A DNA stretch of 64,000 nucleotides, from NCBI RefSeq assembly GCF_029227915.1, contig NC_079885.1, positions 15,263,001 to 15,327,000 of the forward strand, given 5' to 3'. Every line of letters begins with the position of its first letter. Position 1 is the first letter of the stretch. Shown here piece by piece: positions 11,030 to 23,078 of this stretch. Origin of the DNA: Hydractinia symbiolongicarpus. Its lineage: Eukaryota; Cnidaria; Hydrozoa; Anthoathecata; Hydractiniidae. The notes under the pieces were generated by a model. The model saw only the letters and a list, made by a program, of their open reading frames with translations, was not told the origin of the DNA and made no database searches. The position numbers were made by a program, and so were the translations under genes.

Positions 11030-11479
11030 ATTGACTTTTTCACGTTACATTATTTATCATTACGACTGTGACGTATCTTTTTTACGAAATAGCCGCTGAG
11101 TAAATCAAGAAAGAGACATGATTAGAAGTTGCTTTCCCTTCAAAACGGCTACGATCTGGCAGCAATAAATGCGCCAAGTCGCAAATGAATGGATTACGAG
11201 CGTCAGACAAAGAAAATGGCGATGTAGTTAATTTGCTAATTAACTTTGTCATATGAAAATTAAGTCTGAAAGTACCCTAGATTGCCTTCGTTGGAACTTT
11301 TTACCGGAAATCTTAAAGCGCATGGTTGTTGTAATTAATCGATAGCGCCTGAAATGAGCTTTCAAATGCACATAAACACGACCTATTTCGAATAATCCAG
11401 TCAAGAAATATGACCTTTAAAGTTTAAACCATTTTCGATGTAATGTGCTAATAAATCGTAGATATCTGCCCGTTTGTTT

Positions 11480-11597
11480 GTCTACGACCATACCACGATG
11501 AACACACCTGTTCTCGTCCGATCACGGAAGTTAAGCATCGTCGGCCAGGATAAAACTTGGATGGGGGACCGCCTGGGAACTCCCGGTGTCGTAGGCT
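11480..11597 (+). rRNA. 5S rRNA: 5S rRNA copy 21, class B variant, 118 nt
   Basis: Same allele as copy 1 (one G lost from 64-66, G75A, T76A), 11,374 bp away. It opens the duplicated block. Confidence 0.85.
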
Positions 11598-12047
11598 ATT
11601 GACTTTTTCACGTTACATTATTTATCATTACGACTGTGACGTATCTTTTTTACGCAATAGCCCCTGAGTAAATCAAGTAAGGGACGTGATTAGAAGATGC
11701 TTTCCTTTCAAAACGGCTACAATCTTGCTGCAATAAATGCGCCACGTCGCAAATAAATGGATTACGAGCGTCAGACAAAGAAAATGGCGATGTAGTTAAT
11801 TTGCTAATTAACTTTGTCATATGAAAATTAAGTCTGCAAGTACCCTAGATTGCCTTCGTTGGAACTTTTTACCGGAAATCATAAAGCGCATTATTGTTGT
11901 CAAGAATCGATAGCGCTTAAAAAGAGCTGTCAAATGCACATAAACACGACCTATTTCGAATGATCCAGTCAAGAAATATGACCTTTAAAGTTTGAACCAT
12001 TTTCGATGTAATGTGCTAATAAATCGTTGATATCTGCCCGTTTGTTT

Positions 12048-12166
12048 GTCTACCACCATACCACGATGAACACACCTGTTCTCGTCCGATCACGGAAGTT
12101 ATGCATCGTTGGGTCGGGATAGTACTTGGATGGGGGACCGCCTGGGATCTCCCGGTGTCGTAGGCT
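12048..12166 (+). rRNA. 5S rRNA: 5S rRNA copy 22, class D, stem I mutation
   Basis: As copy 2 (A55T, C63T, C67T, A101T) plus G7C, which breaks the 7-112 pair of stem I. The terminator is broken to ACTATTTC. Probably a pseudogene. Confidence 0.78.
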
Positions 12167-12404
12167 ATTGACTATTTCACGTTACATTATTTAGCATTAC
12201 GACTGTGACGTATCTTTTTTACGCAATAGCCGCTGAGTAAATCAAGTAAGGGACGTGATTAGAAGTTTCTTTCCCTTCAAAAGGGCTACGATCTGGCAGC
12301 ATTAAATGCGCCGCGTCGCAAATGAATGGATTACGAGCGTCAGACAAAGAAAATGGCGATGTAGTTAATTTGCTGATTAACTTTGTCATATGAAAATTAA
12401 GTCT

Positions 12405-12496
12405 GCAAGTACCCTAGATTGCCTTCGTTGGAACTTTTTACCAAAAGAGCTGTCAAATGCAAGTACCCTAGATTTCCTTCGTTGGAACTTTTTACC
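12405..12496 (+). repeat. 54-bp internal spacer duplication after copy 22
   Basis: Segments at 12405-12442 and 12459-12496; carried along in the block duplicated from 1-1.2 kb. Confidence 0.92.
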
Positions 12497-12670
12497 GGAA
12501 ATCTTAAAGCGCATGGTTGTCGTAAAGAATCGATAGCGCTTAAAAAGAGCTTTCAAATGCACATAAACACGACCTATTTCGGATGATCCAGTCAAGAAAT
12601 ATGACCTTTAAAGTTAGAACCATTTTCGATGTAATGTGCTAATAAATCGTAGATATCTGCCCGTTTGTTT

Positions 12671-12789
12671 GTCTACGACCATACCACGATGAACACACCT
12701 GTTCTCGTCCGATCACGGAAGTTAAGAATCCTCGGGCCGGGATAGTACTTGGATGGAGGACCGCCTGGGAACTCCCGGTGTCGTAGGCT
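12671..12789 (+). rRNA. 5S rRNA: 5S rRNA copy 23, class C
   Basis: C57A, G61C and G87A, without the G70A of its neighbours copies 5 and 26. It stands where copy 3 (class A) stands in the first block. Confidence 0.9.
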
Positions 12790-13239
12790 ATTGACTTTTT
12801 CACGTTACATTATTTAGCATTACGACTGTGACGTATCTTTTTTACGCAATAGCCGCTGAGTAAATCAAGTAAGGGACGTGATTAGAAGTTGCTTTCCCTT
12901 CAAACCGGCTACAATCTTGCTGCAATAAATGCGCCACGTCGCAAATAAATGGATTACGAGCGTCAGACAAAGAAAATGGCGATGTAGTTGCTTTGCTAAT
13001 TAACTTTGTCATATGAAAATAAAGTCTGAAAGCACCCTAGATTTCCTTCGTTGGAACTTTTTACCGGAAATCTTAAAGCGCATTGTTGTCGTAAAGAATC
13101 GATAGCGCTTAAAAAGAGCTTACAAATGCACATAAACACGACTTATTTCGGATGATCCAGTCAAGAAATATGACCTTTAAAGTTAGAACCATTTTCGATG
13201 TAATGTGCTAATAAATCATAGATATCTGCCCGTTTGTTT

Positions 13240-13358
13240 GTCTACGACCATACCACGATGAACACACCTGTTCTCGTCCGATCACGGAAGTTAAGAATCC
13301 ACGGGCCGGGATAGTACTTGGATGGAGGACCGCCTGGGAACTCCCGGTGTCGTAGGCT
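13240..13358 (+). rRNA. 5S rRNA: 5S rRNA copy 24, class C'
   Basis: GAATCCAC at 56-63 and G87A. It has the same AAATCATAG upstream variant as copy 6. Confidence 0.87.
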
Positions 13359-13808
13359 ATTGACTTTTTCACGTTACATTATTTAGCATTACGACTGTGA
13401 CGTATCTTTTTTACGCAATAGCCGCTGAGTAAATCAAGTAAGGGACGTGATTAGAAGTTTCTTTCCCTTCAAAAGGGCTACGATCTGGCAGCATTAAATG
13501 CGCCACGTCGCAAATGAATGGATTACGAGCGTCAGACAAAGAAAATGGCGATGTAGTTAATTTGCTAATTAACTTTGTCATATGAAAATTAAGTCTGCAA
13601 GTACCCTAGATTGCCTTCGTTGGAACTTTTTACCGGAAATCATAAAGCGCATTATTGTTGTCAAGAATCGATAGCGCTTAAAAAGAGCTGTCAAATGCAC
13701 ATAAACACGACCTATTTCGAATGATCCAGTCAAGAAATATGACCTTTAAAGTTTGAACCATTTTCGATGTAATGTGCTAATAAATCGTTGATATCTGCCC
13801 GTTTGTTT

Positions 13809-13927
13809 GTCTACGACCATACCACGATGAACACACCTGTTCTCGTCCGATCACGGAAGTTATGCATCGTCGGGTCGGGATAGTACTTGGATGGGGGACC
13901 GCCTGGGATCTCCCGGTGTCGTAGGCT
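13809..13927 (+). rRNA. 5S rRNA: 5S rRNA copy 25, class D (divergent)
   Basis: A55T, C67T and A101T with C63 kept, as in copy 4 at an 11,943-bp offset. Terminator broken; long spacer follows. Confidence 0.8.
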
Positions 13928-14165
13928 ATTGACTATTTCACGTTACATTATTTAGCATTACGACTGTGACGTATCTTTTTTACGCAATAGCCGCTGAGTA
14001 AATCAAGTAAGGGACGTGATTAGAAGTTTCTTTCCCTTCAAAAGGGCTACGATCTGGCAGCATTAAATGCGCCACGTCGCAAATGAATGGATTACGAGCG
14101 TCAGACAAAGAAAATGGCGATGTAGTTAATTTGCTAATTAACTTTGTCATATGAAAATTAAGTCT

Positions 14166-14257
14166 GCAAGTACCCTAGATTGCCTTCGTTGGAACTTTTT
14201 ACCAAAAGAGCTGTCAAATGCAAGTACCCTAGATTTCCTTCGTTGGAACTTTTTACC
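14166..14257 (+). repeat. 54-bp internal spacer duplication after copy 25
   Basis: Segments at 14166-14203 and 14220-14257. All four copies of this duplication follow class D genes. Confidence 0.92.
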
Positions 14258-14431
14258 GGAAATCTTAAAGCGCATGGTTGTCGTAAAGAATCGATAGCGC
14301 TTAAAAAGAGCTTTCAAATGCACATAAACACGACCTATTTCGGATGATCCAGTCAAGAAATATGACCTTTAAAGTTAGAACCATTTTCGATGTAATGTGC
14401 TAATAAATCGTAGATATCTGCCCGTTTGTTT

Positions 14432-14550
14432 GTCTACGACCATACCACGATGAACACACCTGTTCTCGTCCGATCACGGAAGTTAAGAATCCTCGGGCCG
14501 AGATAGTACTTGGATGGAGGACCGCCTGGCAACTCCCGGTGTCGTAGGCT
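14432..14550 (+). rRNA. 5S rRNA: 5S rRNA copy 26, class C
   Basis: As copy 5 (C57A, G61C, G70A, G87A) with a private G99C. Confidence 0.86.
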
Positions 14551-15000
14551 ATTGACTTTTTCACGTTACATTATTTAGCATTACGACTGTGACGTATCTT
14601 TTTTACGCAATAGCCGCTGAGTAAATCAAGTAAGGGACGTGATTAGAAGTTGCTTTCCCTTCAAACCGGCTACAATCTTGCTGCAATAAATGCGCCACGT
14701 CGCAAATAAATGGATTACGAGCGTCAGACAAAGAAAATGGCGATGTAGTTGCTTTGCTAATTAACTTTGTCACATGAAAATTAAGTCTGAAAGCACCCTA
14801 GATTTCCTTCGTTGGAACTTTTTACCGGAAATCTTAAAACGCATGGTTGTCGTAAAGAATCGATAGCGCTTAAAAAGAGCTTACAAATGCACATAAACAC
14901 GACCTATTTCGGATGATCCAGTCAAGAAATATGACCTTTAAAGTTAGAACCATTTTCGATGTAATGTGCTAATAAATCATAGATATCTGCCCGTTTGTTT

Positions 15001-15119
15001 GTCTACGACCATACCACGATGAACACACCTGTTCTCGTCCGATCACGGAAGTTAAGAATCCACGGGCCGGGATAGTACTTGGATGGAGGACCGCCTGGGA
15101 ACTCCCGGTGTCGTAGGCT
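15001..15119 (+). rRNA. 5S rRNA: 5S rRNA copy 27, class C'
   Basis: GAATCCAC at 56-63 and G87A, with the AAATCATAG upstream variant. Last unit of the 11.4-15.2 kb duplicate. Confidence 0.87.
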
Positions 15120-15569
15120 ATTGACTTTTTCACGTTACATTATTTAGCATTACGACTGTGACGTATCTTTTTTACGCAATAGCCGCTGAGTAAATCAAGT
15201 AAGGGACGTGATTAGAAGTTTCTTTCCCTTCAAAAGGGCTACGATCTGGAAGCATTAAATGCGCCACGTCGCAAATGAATGGATTACGAGCGTCAGACAA
15301 AGAAAATGGCGATGTAGTTAATTTGCTAAATAACTTTGTCATATGAAAATTAAGTCTGAAAGTACCCTAGATTGCCTTCGTTGGAACTTTTTACCGGAAA
15401 TCTTAAAGCGCATGCTTGTCGTAATTAGTGGATAGCGCTTGAAATGAACTTTCAAATGCACATAAACACGACCTATTTCGGATGATCCAGTCAAGAAATA
15501 TGACCTTTAAAGTTTAAACCATTTTCGATGTAATGTGCTAATAAATCGTAGATATCTGCCCGTTTGTTT

Positions 15570-15688
15570 GTTTACGACCATACCACGATGAACACACCTG
15601 TTCTCGTCCGATCACGGAAGTTAAGCATCGTCGGGCCGGGATAGTACTTGGATGGGGGACCGCCTGGGAACTCCCGGTGTCGTAGGCT
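15570..15688 (+). rRNA. 5S rRNA: 5S rRNA copy 28, class A
   Basis: C3T wobble allele, as in copy 3 and in the 53-55 kb copies. Otherwise it matches the reference. Confidence 0.95.
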
Positions 15689-16138
15689 ATTGACTTTTTC
15701 ACGTTACATTATTTATCATTACGACTGTGACGTATCTTTTTTACGAAATAGCCGGTGAGTAAATCAAGAAAGAGACATGATTAGAAGTTGCTTTCGCTTC
15801 AAAACGGCTACGATCTGGCAGCAATAAATGCGCCAAGTCGCAAATGAATGGATTACGAGCGTCAGACAAAGAAAATGGCGATGTAGTTACTTTGCTAATT
15901 AACTTTGTCATATGAAAATTAAGTCGGAAAGCACCCTAGATTGCCTTCGTTGGAACTTTTTACCGGAAATCTTAAAGCGCATGGTTGTCGTAATTAGTGG
16001 ATAGCGCTTGAAATGAGCTTTCAAATGCACATAAACACGACCTATTTCGGATGATCCAGTCAAGAAATATGACCTTTAAAGTTTGAACCATTTTTGATGT
16101 AATGTGCTAATAAATCGTAGATATCTGCCCGTTTGTTT

Positions 16139-16257
16139 GTCTACGACCATACCACGATGAACACACCTGTTCTCGTCCGATCACGGAAGTTAAGAATCGT
16201 CGGGCCGGGATAGTACTTGGATGGAGGACCGCCTGGGAACTCCCGGTGTCGTAGGCT
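16139..16257 (+). rRNA. 5S rRNA: 5S rRNA copy 29, class C'' (single helix II change)
   Basis: Reads GAATCGTC at 56-63: C57A without G61C, so only the 21-57 pair is lost; G87A is present. The only copy with this state. It may be an intermediate in the A-to-C change or a recombinant. Confidence 0.9.
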
Positions 16258-16707
16258 ATTGACTTTTTCACGTTACATTATTTAGCATTACGACTGTGAC
16301 GTATCTTTTTTACGAAATAGCCGCTGAGTAAATCAAGAAAGAGACATGATTAGAAGTTCCTTTCCCTTCAAAACGGCTACGATCTGGCAGCAATAAATGC
16401 GCCAAGTCGCAAATGAATGGATTACGAGCGTCAGACAAAGAAAATGGCGATGTAGTTACTTTGCTAATTAACTTTGTCATATGAAAATTAAGTCGGAAAG
16501 CACCCTAGATTCCCTTCGTTGGAACTTTTTACCGGAAATCTTAAAGCCCATGGTTGTCGTAATTAGTGGATAGCGCTTGAAATGAGCTTTCAAATGCACA
16601 TAAACACGACCTATTTCGGATGATCCAGTCAAGAAATATGACCTTTAAAGTTTGAACCATTTTTGATGTAATGTGCTAATAAATCGTAGATATCTGCCCG
16701 TTTGTTT

Positions 16708-16826
16708 GTCTACGACCATACCACGATGAACACACCTGTTCTCGTCCGATCACGGAAGTTAAGAATCCTCGGGCCGGGATAGTACTTGGATGGAGGACCG
16801 CCTGGGAACTCCCGGTGTCGTAGGCT
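16708..16826 (+). rRNA. 5S rRNA: 5S rRNA copy 30, class C
   Basis: C57A, G61C and G87A. TTTTTCCCG follows, as in copy 8. Confidence 0.9.
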
Positions 16827-17276
16827 ATTGACTTTTTCCCGTTACATTATTTAGCATTACGACTGTGACGTATCTTTTTTACGCAATAGCCGCTGAGTAA
16901 ATCAAGTTAGGGACGTGATTAGATGTTTCTTTCCCTTCAAAAGGGCTACGATCTGGCAGCATTAAATGCGCCACGTCGCAAATGAATGGATTACGAGCGT
17001 CAGACAAAGAAAATGGCGATGTAGTTAATTTGCTAATTCACTTTGTCATATGAAAATTAAGTCTGAAAGTACCCTAGATTGCCTTCGTTGGAACTTTTTA
17101 CCGGAAATCTTGAAGCGCATGGTTGTCGTAATTAGTGGATAGCGCTTGAAATGAGCTTTCAAATGCACATAAACACGACCTATTTCGGATGATCCAGTCA
17201 AGAAATATGACCTTTAAAGTTTGAACCATTTTTGATGTAATGTGCTAATAAATCGTAGATATCTGCCCGTTTGTTT

Positions 17277-17395
17277 GTCTACGATCATACCACGATGAAC
17301 ACACCTGTTCTCGTCCGATCACGGAAGTTAAGAATCCTCGGGCCGGGATAGTACTTGGATGGAGGACCGCCTGGGAACTCCCGGTGTCGTAGGCT
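17277..17395 (+). rRNA. 5S rRNA: 5S rRNA copy 31, class C
   Basis: C9T (ACGATCATACC) makes a U-G wobble in stem I; also C57A, G61C and G87A. The allele repeats 1,705 bp on. Confidence 0.9.
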
Positions 17396-17843
17396 ATTGA
17401 CTTTTTCACGTTACATTATTTAGCATTACGACTGTGACGTATCTTTTTTACGCAATAGCCGCTGAGTAAATCAAGTTAGGGACGTGATTAGATGTTTCTT
17501 TCCCTTCAAAAGGGCTACAATCTTGCTGCAATAAATGCGCCACGTCGCAAATAAATGGATTACGAGCGTCAGACAAAGAAAATGGCGATGTAGTTACTTT
17601 GCTAATTAACTTTGTCATATGAAAATTAAGTCTGAAAGTACCTAGATTGCCTTCGTTGGAACTTTTTACCGGAAATCTTAAAGCGCATGGTTGTTATAAT
17701 TAATCGATAGCGCTTGAAATGAGCTTTCAAATGCACATAAACACGACCTATTTCGGATAATCCAGTCAAGAAATATGACCTTTAAATTTAAACCATTTTC
17801 GATGTAATGTGCTAATAAATCGTAGATATCTGCCCGTTTGTTT

Positions 17844-17962
17844 GTCTACGACCATACCACGATGAACACACCTGTTCTCGTCCGATCACGGAAGTTAAGC
17901 ATCGTCGGGCCAGGATAGTACTTGGATGGGGGACCGCCTTGGAACTCCCGGTGTCGTAGGCT
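17844..17962 (+). rRNA. 5S rRNA: 5S rRNA copy 32, class B
   Basis: A69 and G97T, the same gene allele as at 5900 and 8643. Confidence 0.9.
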
Positions 17963-18412
17963 ATTGACTTTTTCACGTTACATTATTTATCATTACGACT
18001 GTGACGTATCTTTTTTACGCAATAGCCCCTGAGTAAATCAAGTAAGGGACGTGATTAGAAGATGCTTTCCCTTCAAAACGGCTACAATCTTGCTGCAATA
18101 AATGCGCCACGTCGCAAATAAATGGATTACGAGCGTCAGACAAAGAAAATGGCGATGTAGTTACTTTGCTAATTAACTTTGTCATATGAAAATTAAGTCT
18201 GAAAGCACCCCAGATTTCCTTCGTTGGAACTTTTTACCGGAAATCTTAAAGCGCATGGTTGTCGTAAAGAATCGATAGCGCTTGAAATGAGCTTTCAAAT
18301 GCACATAAACACGACCTATTTCGGATGATCCAGTCAAGAAATATGACCTTTAAAGTTTAAACCATTTTCGATGTAATGTGCTAATAAATCGTAGATATCT
18401 GCCCGTTTGTTT

Positions 18413-18531
18413 GTCTACGACCATACCACGATGAACACACCTGTTCTCGTCCGATCACGGAAGTTAAGAATCCTCGGGCCGGGATAGTATTTGGATGGGG
18501 GACCGCCTGGGAACTCCCGGTGTCGTAGGCT
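18413..18531 (+). rRNA. 5S rRNA: 5S rRNA copy 33, class C
   Basis: C57A, G61C and C78T. The spacer after it has CAGGAAAGAAACATG, shared with the units after 20118 and 21254. Confidence 0.9.
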
Positions 18532-18981
18532 ATTGACTTTTTCACGTTACATTATTTATCATTACGACTGTGACGTATCTTTTTTACGAAATAGCCGCTG
18601 AGTAAATCAGGAAAGAAACATGATTAGAAGTTGCTTTCCCTTCAAAACGGCTACGATCTGGCAGCAATAAATGCGCCAATTCGCAAATGAATGGATTAAG
18701 AGCGTCAGACAAAGAAAATGGCGATGTAGTTAATTTGCTAATTCACTTTGTCATATGAAAATTAAGTCTGAAAGTACCCTAGATTGCCTTCGTTGGAACT
18801 TTTTACCGGAAATCTTGAAGCGCATGGTTGTCGTAATTAGTGGATAGCGCTTGAAATGAGCTTTCAAATGCACATAAACACGACCTATTTCGGATGATCC
18901 AGTCAAGAAATATGACCTTTAAAGTTTGAACCATTTTTGATGTAATGTGCTAATAAATCGTAGATATCTGCCCGTTTGTTT

Positions 18982-19100
18982 GTCTACGATCATACCACGA
19001 TGAACACACCTGTTCTCGTCCGATCACGGAAGTTAAGAATCCTCGGGCCGGGATAGTACTTGGATGGAGGACCGCCTGGGAACTCCCGGTGTCGTAGGCT
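18982..19100 (+). rRNA. 5S rRNA: 5S rRNA copy 34, class C
   Basis: Repeat of copy 31 (C9T, C57A, G61C, G87A) at +1,705 bp. Confidence 0.9.
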
Positions 19101-19548
19101 ATTGACTTTTTCACGTTACATTATTTAGCATTACGACTGTGACGTATCTTTTTTACGCAATAGCCGCTGAGTAAATCAAGTTAGGGACGTGATTAGATGT
19201 TTCTTTCCCTTCAAAAGGGCTACAATCTTGCTGCAATAAATGCGCCACGTCGCAAATAAATGGATTACGAGCGTCAGACAAAGAAAATGGCGATGTAGTT
19301 ACTTTGCTAATTAACTTTGTCATATGAAAATTAAGTCTGAAAGTACCTAGATTGCCTTCGTTGGAACTTTTTACCGGAAATCTTAAAGCGCATGGTTGTT
19401 GTAATTAATCGATAGCGCTTGAAATGAGCTTTCAAATGCACATAAACACGACCTATTTCGGATAATCCAGTCAAGAAATATGACCTTTAAATTTAAACCA
19501 TTTTCGATGTAATGTGCTAATAAATCGTAGATATCTGCCCGTTTGTTT

Positions 19549-19667
19549 GTCTACGACCATACCACGATGAACACACCTGTTCTCGTCCGATCACGGAAGT
19601 TAAGCATCGTCGGGCCAGGATAGTACTTGGATGGGGGACCGCCTGGGAACTCCCGGTGTCGTAGGCT
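19549..19667 (+). rRNA. 5S rRNA: 5S rRNA copy 35, class B
   Basis: A69 only. It corresponds to copy 32 but has G97, so the two copies of the trimer differ here. Confidence 0.93.
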
Positions 19668-20117
19668 ATTGACTTTTTCACGTTACATTATTTATCATTA
19701 CGACTGTGACGTATCTTTTTTACGCAATAGCCCCTGAGTAAATCAAGTAAGGGACGTGATTAGAAGATGCTTTCCCTTCAAAACGGCTACAATCTTGCTG
19801 CAATAAATGCGCCACGTCGCAAATAAATGGATTACGAGCGTCAGACAAAGAAAATGGCGATGTAGTTACTTTGCTAATTAACTTTGTCATATGAAAATTA
19901 AGTCTGAAAGCACCCCAGATTTCCTTCGTTGGAACTTTTTACCGGAAATCTTAAAGCGCATGGTTGTCGTAAAGAATCGATAGCGCTTGAAATGAGCTTT
20001 CAAATGCACATAAACACGACCTATTTCGGATGATCCAGTCAAGAAATATGACCTTTAAAGTTTAAACCATTTTCGATGTAATGTGCTAATAAATCGTAGA
20101 TATCTGCCCGTTTGTTT

Positions 20118-20236
20118 GTCTACGACCATACCACGATGAACACACCTGTTCTCGTCCGATCACGGAAGTTAAGAATCCTCGGGCCGGGATAGTATTTGGA
20201 TGGGGGACCGCCTGGGAACTCCCGGTGTCGTAGGCT
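20118..20236 (+). rRNA. 5S rRNA: 5S rRNA copy 36, class C
   Basis: C57A, G61C and C78T. Downstream spacer has CCTTTGTTGG and AATCTTTAAG, repeated after copy 38. Confidence 0.9.
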
Positions 20237-20684
20237 ATTGACTTTTTCACGTTACATTATTTATCATTACGACTGTGACGTATCTTTTTTACGAAATAGC
20301 CGCTGAGTAAATCAGGAAAGAAACATGATTAGAAGTTGCTTTCCCTTCAAAACGGCTACGATCTGGCAGCAATAAATGCGCCAATTCGCAAATGAATGGA
20401 TTAAGAGCGTCAGACAAAGAAAATGGCGATGTAGTTAATTTGCTAATTAACTTTGTCATATGAAAATTAAGTCTGAAAGTACCTAGATTGCCTTTGTTGG
20501 AACTTTTTACCGGAAATCTTTAAGCGCATGGTTGTTGTAATTAATCGATAGCGCTTGAAATGAGCTTTCAAATGCACATAAACACGACCTATTTCGGATA
20601 ATCCAGTCAAGAAATATGACCTTTAAATTTAAACCATTTTCGATGTAATGTGCTAATAAATCGTAGATATCTGCCCGTTTGTTT

Positions 20685-20803
20685 GTCTACGACCATACCA
20701 CGATGAACACACCTGTTCTCGTCCGATCACGGAAGTTAAGCATCGTCGGGCCAGGATAGTACTTGGATGGGGGACCGCCTGGGAACTCCCGGTGTCGTAG
20801 GCT
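20685..20803 (+). rRNA. 5S rRNA: 5S rRNA copy 37, class B
   Basis: A69 only; first half of a B-C dimer duplicated at a 1,136-bp offset. Confidence 0.93.
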
Positions 20804-21253
20804 ATTGACTTTTTCACGTTACATTATTTATCATTACGACTGTGACGTATCTTTTTTACGCAATAGCCCCTGAGTAAATCAAGTAAGGGACGTGATTAGA
20901 AGATGCTTTCCCTTCAAAACGGCTACAATCTTGCTGCAATAAATGCGCCACGTCGCAAATAAATGGATTACGAGCGTCAGACAAAGAAAATGGCGATGTA
21001 GTTACTTTGCTAATTAACTTTGTCATATGAAAATTAAGTCTGAAAGCACCCCAGATTTCCTTCGTTGGAACTTTTTACCGGAAATCTTAAAGCGCATGGT
21101 TGTCGTAAAGAATCGATAGCGCTTGAAATGAGCTTTCAAATGCACATAAACACGACCTATTTCGGATGATCCAGTCAAGAAATATGACCTTTAAAGTTTA
21201 AACCATTTTCGATGTAATGTGCTAATAAATCGTAGATATCTGCCCGTTTGTTT

Positions 21254-21372
21254 GTCTACGACCATACCACGATGAACACACCTGTTCTCGTCCGATCACG
21301 GAAGTTAAGAATCCTCGGGCCGGGATAGTATTTGGATGGGGGACCGCCTGGGAACTCCCGGTGTCGTAGGCT
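21254..21372 (+). rRNA. 5S rRNA: 5S rRNA copy 38, class C
   Basis: C57A, G61C and C78T; second half of that dimer. Confidence 0.9.
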
Positions 21373-21821
21373 ATTGACTTTTTCACGTTACATTATTTAT
21401 CATTACGACTGTGACGTATCTTTTTTACGAAATAGCCGCTGAGTAAATCAGGAAAGAAACATGATTAGAAGTTGCTTTCCCTTCAAAACGGCTACGATCT
21501 GGCAGCAATAAATGCGCCAATTCGCAAATGAATGGATTAAGAGCGTCAGACAAAGAAAATGGCGATGTAGTTAATTTGCTAATTAACTTTGTCATATGAA
21601 AATTAAGTCTGAAAGTACCTAGATTGCCTTTGTTGGAACTTTTTACCGGAAATCTTTAAGCGCATGGTTGTTGTAATTAATCGATAGCGCTTGAAATGAG
21701 CTTTCAAATGCACATAAACACGACCTATTTCGGATGATCCAGTCAAGAAATATGACCTTTAAAGTTTAAACCATTTTCGATGTAATGTGCTAATAAATCG
21801 TAGATATCTGCCCGTTTGTTT

Positions 21822-21940
21822 GTCTACGACCATACCACGATGAACACACCTGTTCTCGTCCGATCACGGAAGTTAAGCATCGTCGGGCCGGGATAGTACT
21901 TGGATGGGGGACCGCCTGGGAACTCCCGGTGTCGTAGGCT
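21822..21940 (+). rRNA. 5S rRNA: 5S rRNA copy 39, class A
   Basis: Reference sequence at the positions checked. It ends the B-C dimer run. Confidence 0.96.
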
Positions 21941-22390
21941 ATTGACTTTTTCACGTTACATTATTTATCATTACGACTGTGACGTATCTTTTTTACGAAA
22001 TAGCCGCTGAGTAAATCAAGAAAGAGACATGATTAGAAGTTGCTTTCCCTTCAAAACGGCTACGATCTGGCAGCAATAAATGCGCCAAGTCACAAATGAA
22101 TGGATTACAAGCGTCAGACAAAGAAAATGGCGATGTAGTTACTTTGCTAATTAACTTTGTCATATGAAAATTAAGGCGGAAAGCACCCTAGATTTCCTTC
22201 GTTGGAACTTTTTACCGGAAATCTTAAAGCGCATGTTTGTCGTAATTAATCGATAGCGCTTGAAATGAGCTTTCAAATGCACATAAACACGACCTATTTT
22301 GGATAATCCAGTCAAGAAATATGACCTTTAAAGTTTAAACCATTTTCGATGTAATGTGCTAATAAATCGTAGATATCTGCCCGTTTGTTT

Positions 22391-22509
22391 GTCTACGACC
22401 ATACCACGATGAACACACCTGTTCTCGTCCGATCACGGAAGTTAAGCATCGTCGGGCCAGGATAGTACTTGGATGGGGGACCGCCTGGGAACTCCCGGTG
22501 TCGTAGGCT
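22391..22509 (+). rRNA. 5S rRNA: 5S rRNA copy 40, class B
   Basis: A69. The downstream spacer reads ACATCAATTATC, a private variant. Confidence 0.93.
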
Positions 22510-22959
22510 ATTGACTTTTTCACGTTACATCAATTATCATTACGACTGTGACGTATCTTTTTTACGCAATAGCCGCTGAGTAAATCAAGTAAGGCACGTG
22601 ATTAGAAGATGCTTTCCCTTCAAAACGGCTACAATCTTGCTGCAATAAATGCGCCACGTCGCATATAAATGGATTACGAGCGTCAGACAAAGAAAATAGC
22701 GATGTAGTTACTTTGCTAATTAACTTTGTCATATGAAAATTAAGTCTGAAAGCACCCTAGATTTCCTTCGTTGGAACTTTTTACCGGAAATTTTAAAGCG
22801 CATGGTTGTCGTAAAGAATCGATAGCGCTTGAAATGAGCTTTCAAATGCACATAAACACGACCTATTTCGGATGATCCAGTCAAGAAATATGACCTTTAA
22901 AGTTTAAACCATTTTCGATGTAATGTGCTAATAAATCGTAGATATCTGCCCGTTTGTTT

Positions 22960-23078
22960 GTCTACGACCATACCACGATGAACACACCTGTTCTCGTCCG
23001 ATCACGGAAGTTAAGAATCCTCGGGCCGGGATAGTACTTGGATGGGGGACCGCCTGGGAACTCCCGGTGTCGTAGGCT
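22960..23078 (+). rRNA. 5S rRNA: 5S rRNA copy 41, class C
   Basis: C57A and G61C with wild-type G87 and C78, the commonest class C allele in the rest of the window. Confidence 0.92.

Larger units (their letters stand above)
11375..15176 (+). repeat. Segmental block I, second copy, one unit longer
   Basis: Gene order is B-variant, D, C, C', D, C, C', against B-variant, D, A, D, C, C' in the first copy. The one-unit gain looks like an unequal exchange inside the block. Confidence 0.88.
16999..18703 (+). repeat. 1,705-bp three-unit duplication, first copy
   Basis: Covers copies 31-33 (C, B, C). Markers GCTAATTCAC and ACGATCATACC recur at +1,705. End points are approximate. Confidence 0.8.
18704..20408 (+). 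repeat. 1,705-bp three-unit duplication, second copy
   Basis: Covers copies 34-36. It differs from the first at G97 of the class B gene. Copies 35-36 were then duplicated again as copies 37-38 at +1,136 bp. Confidence 0.8.
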
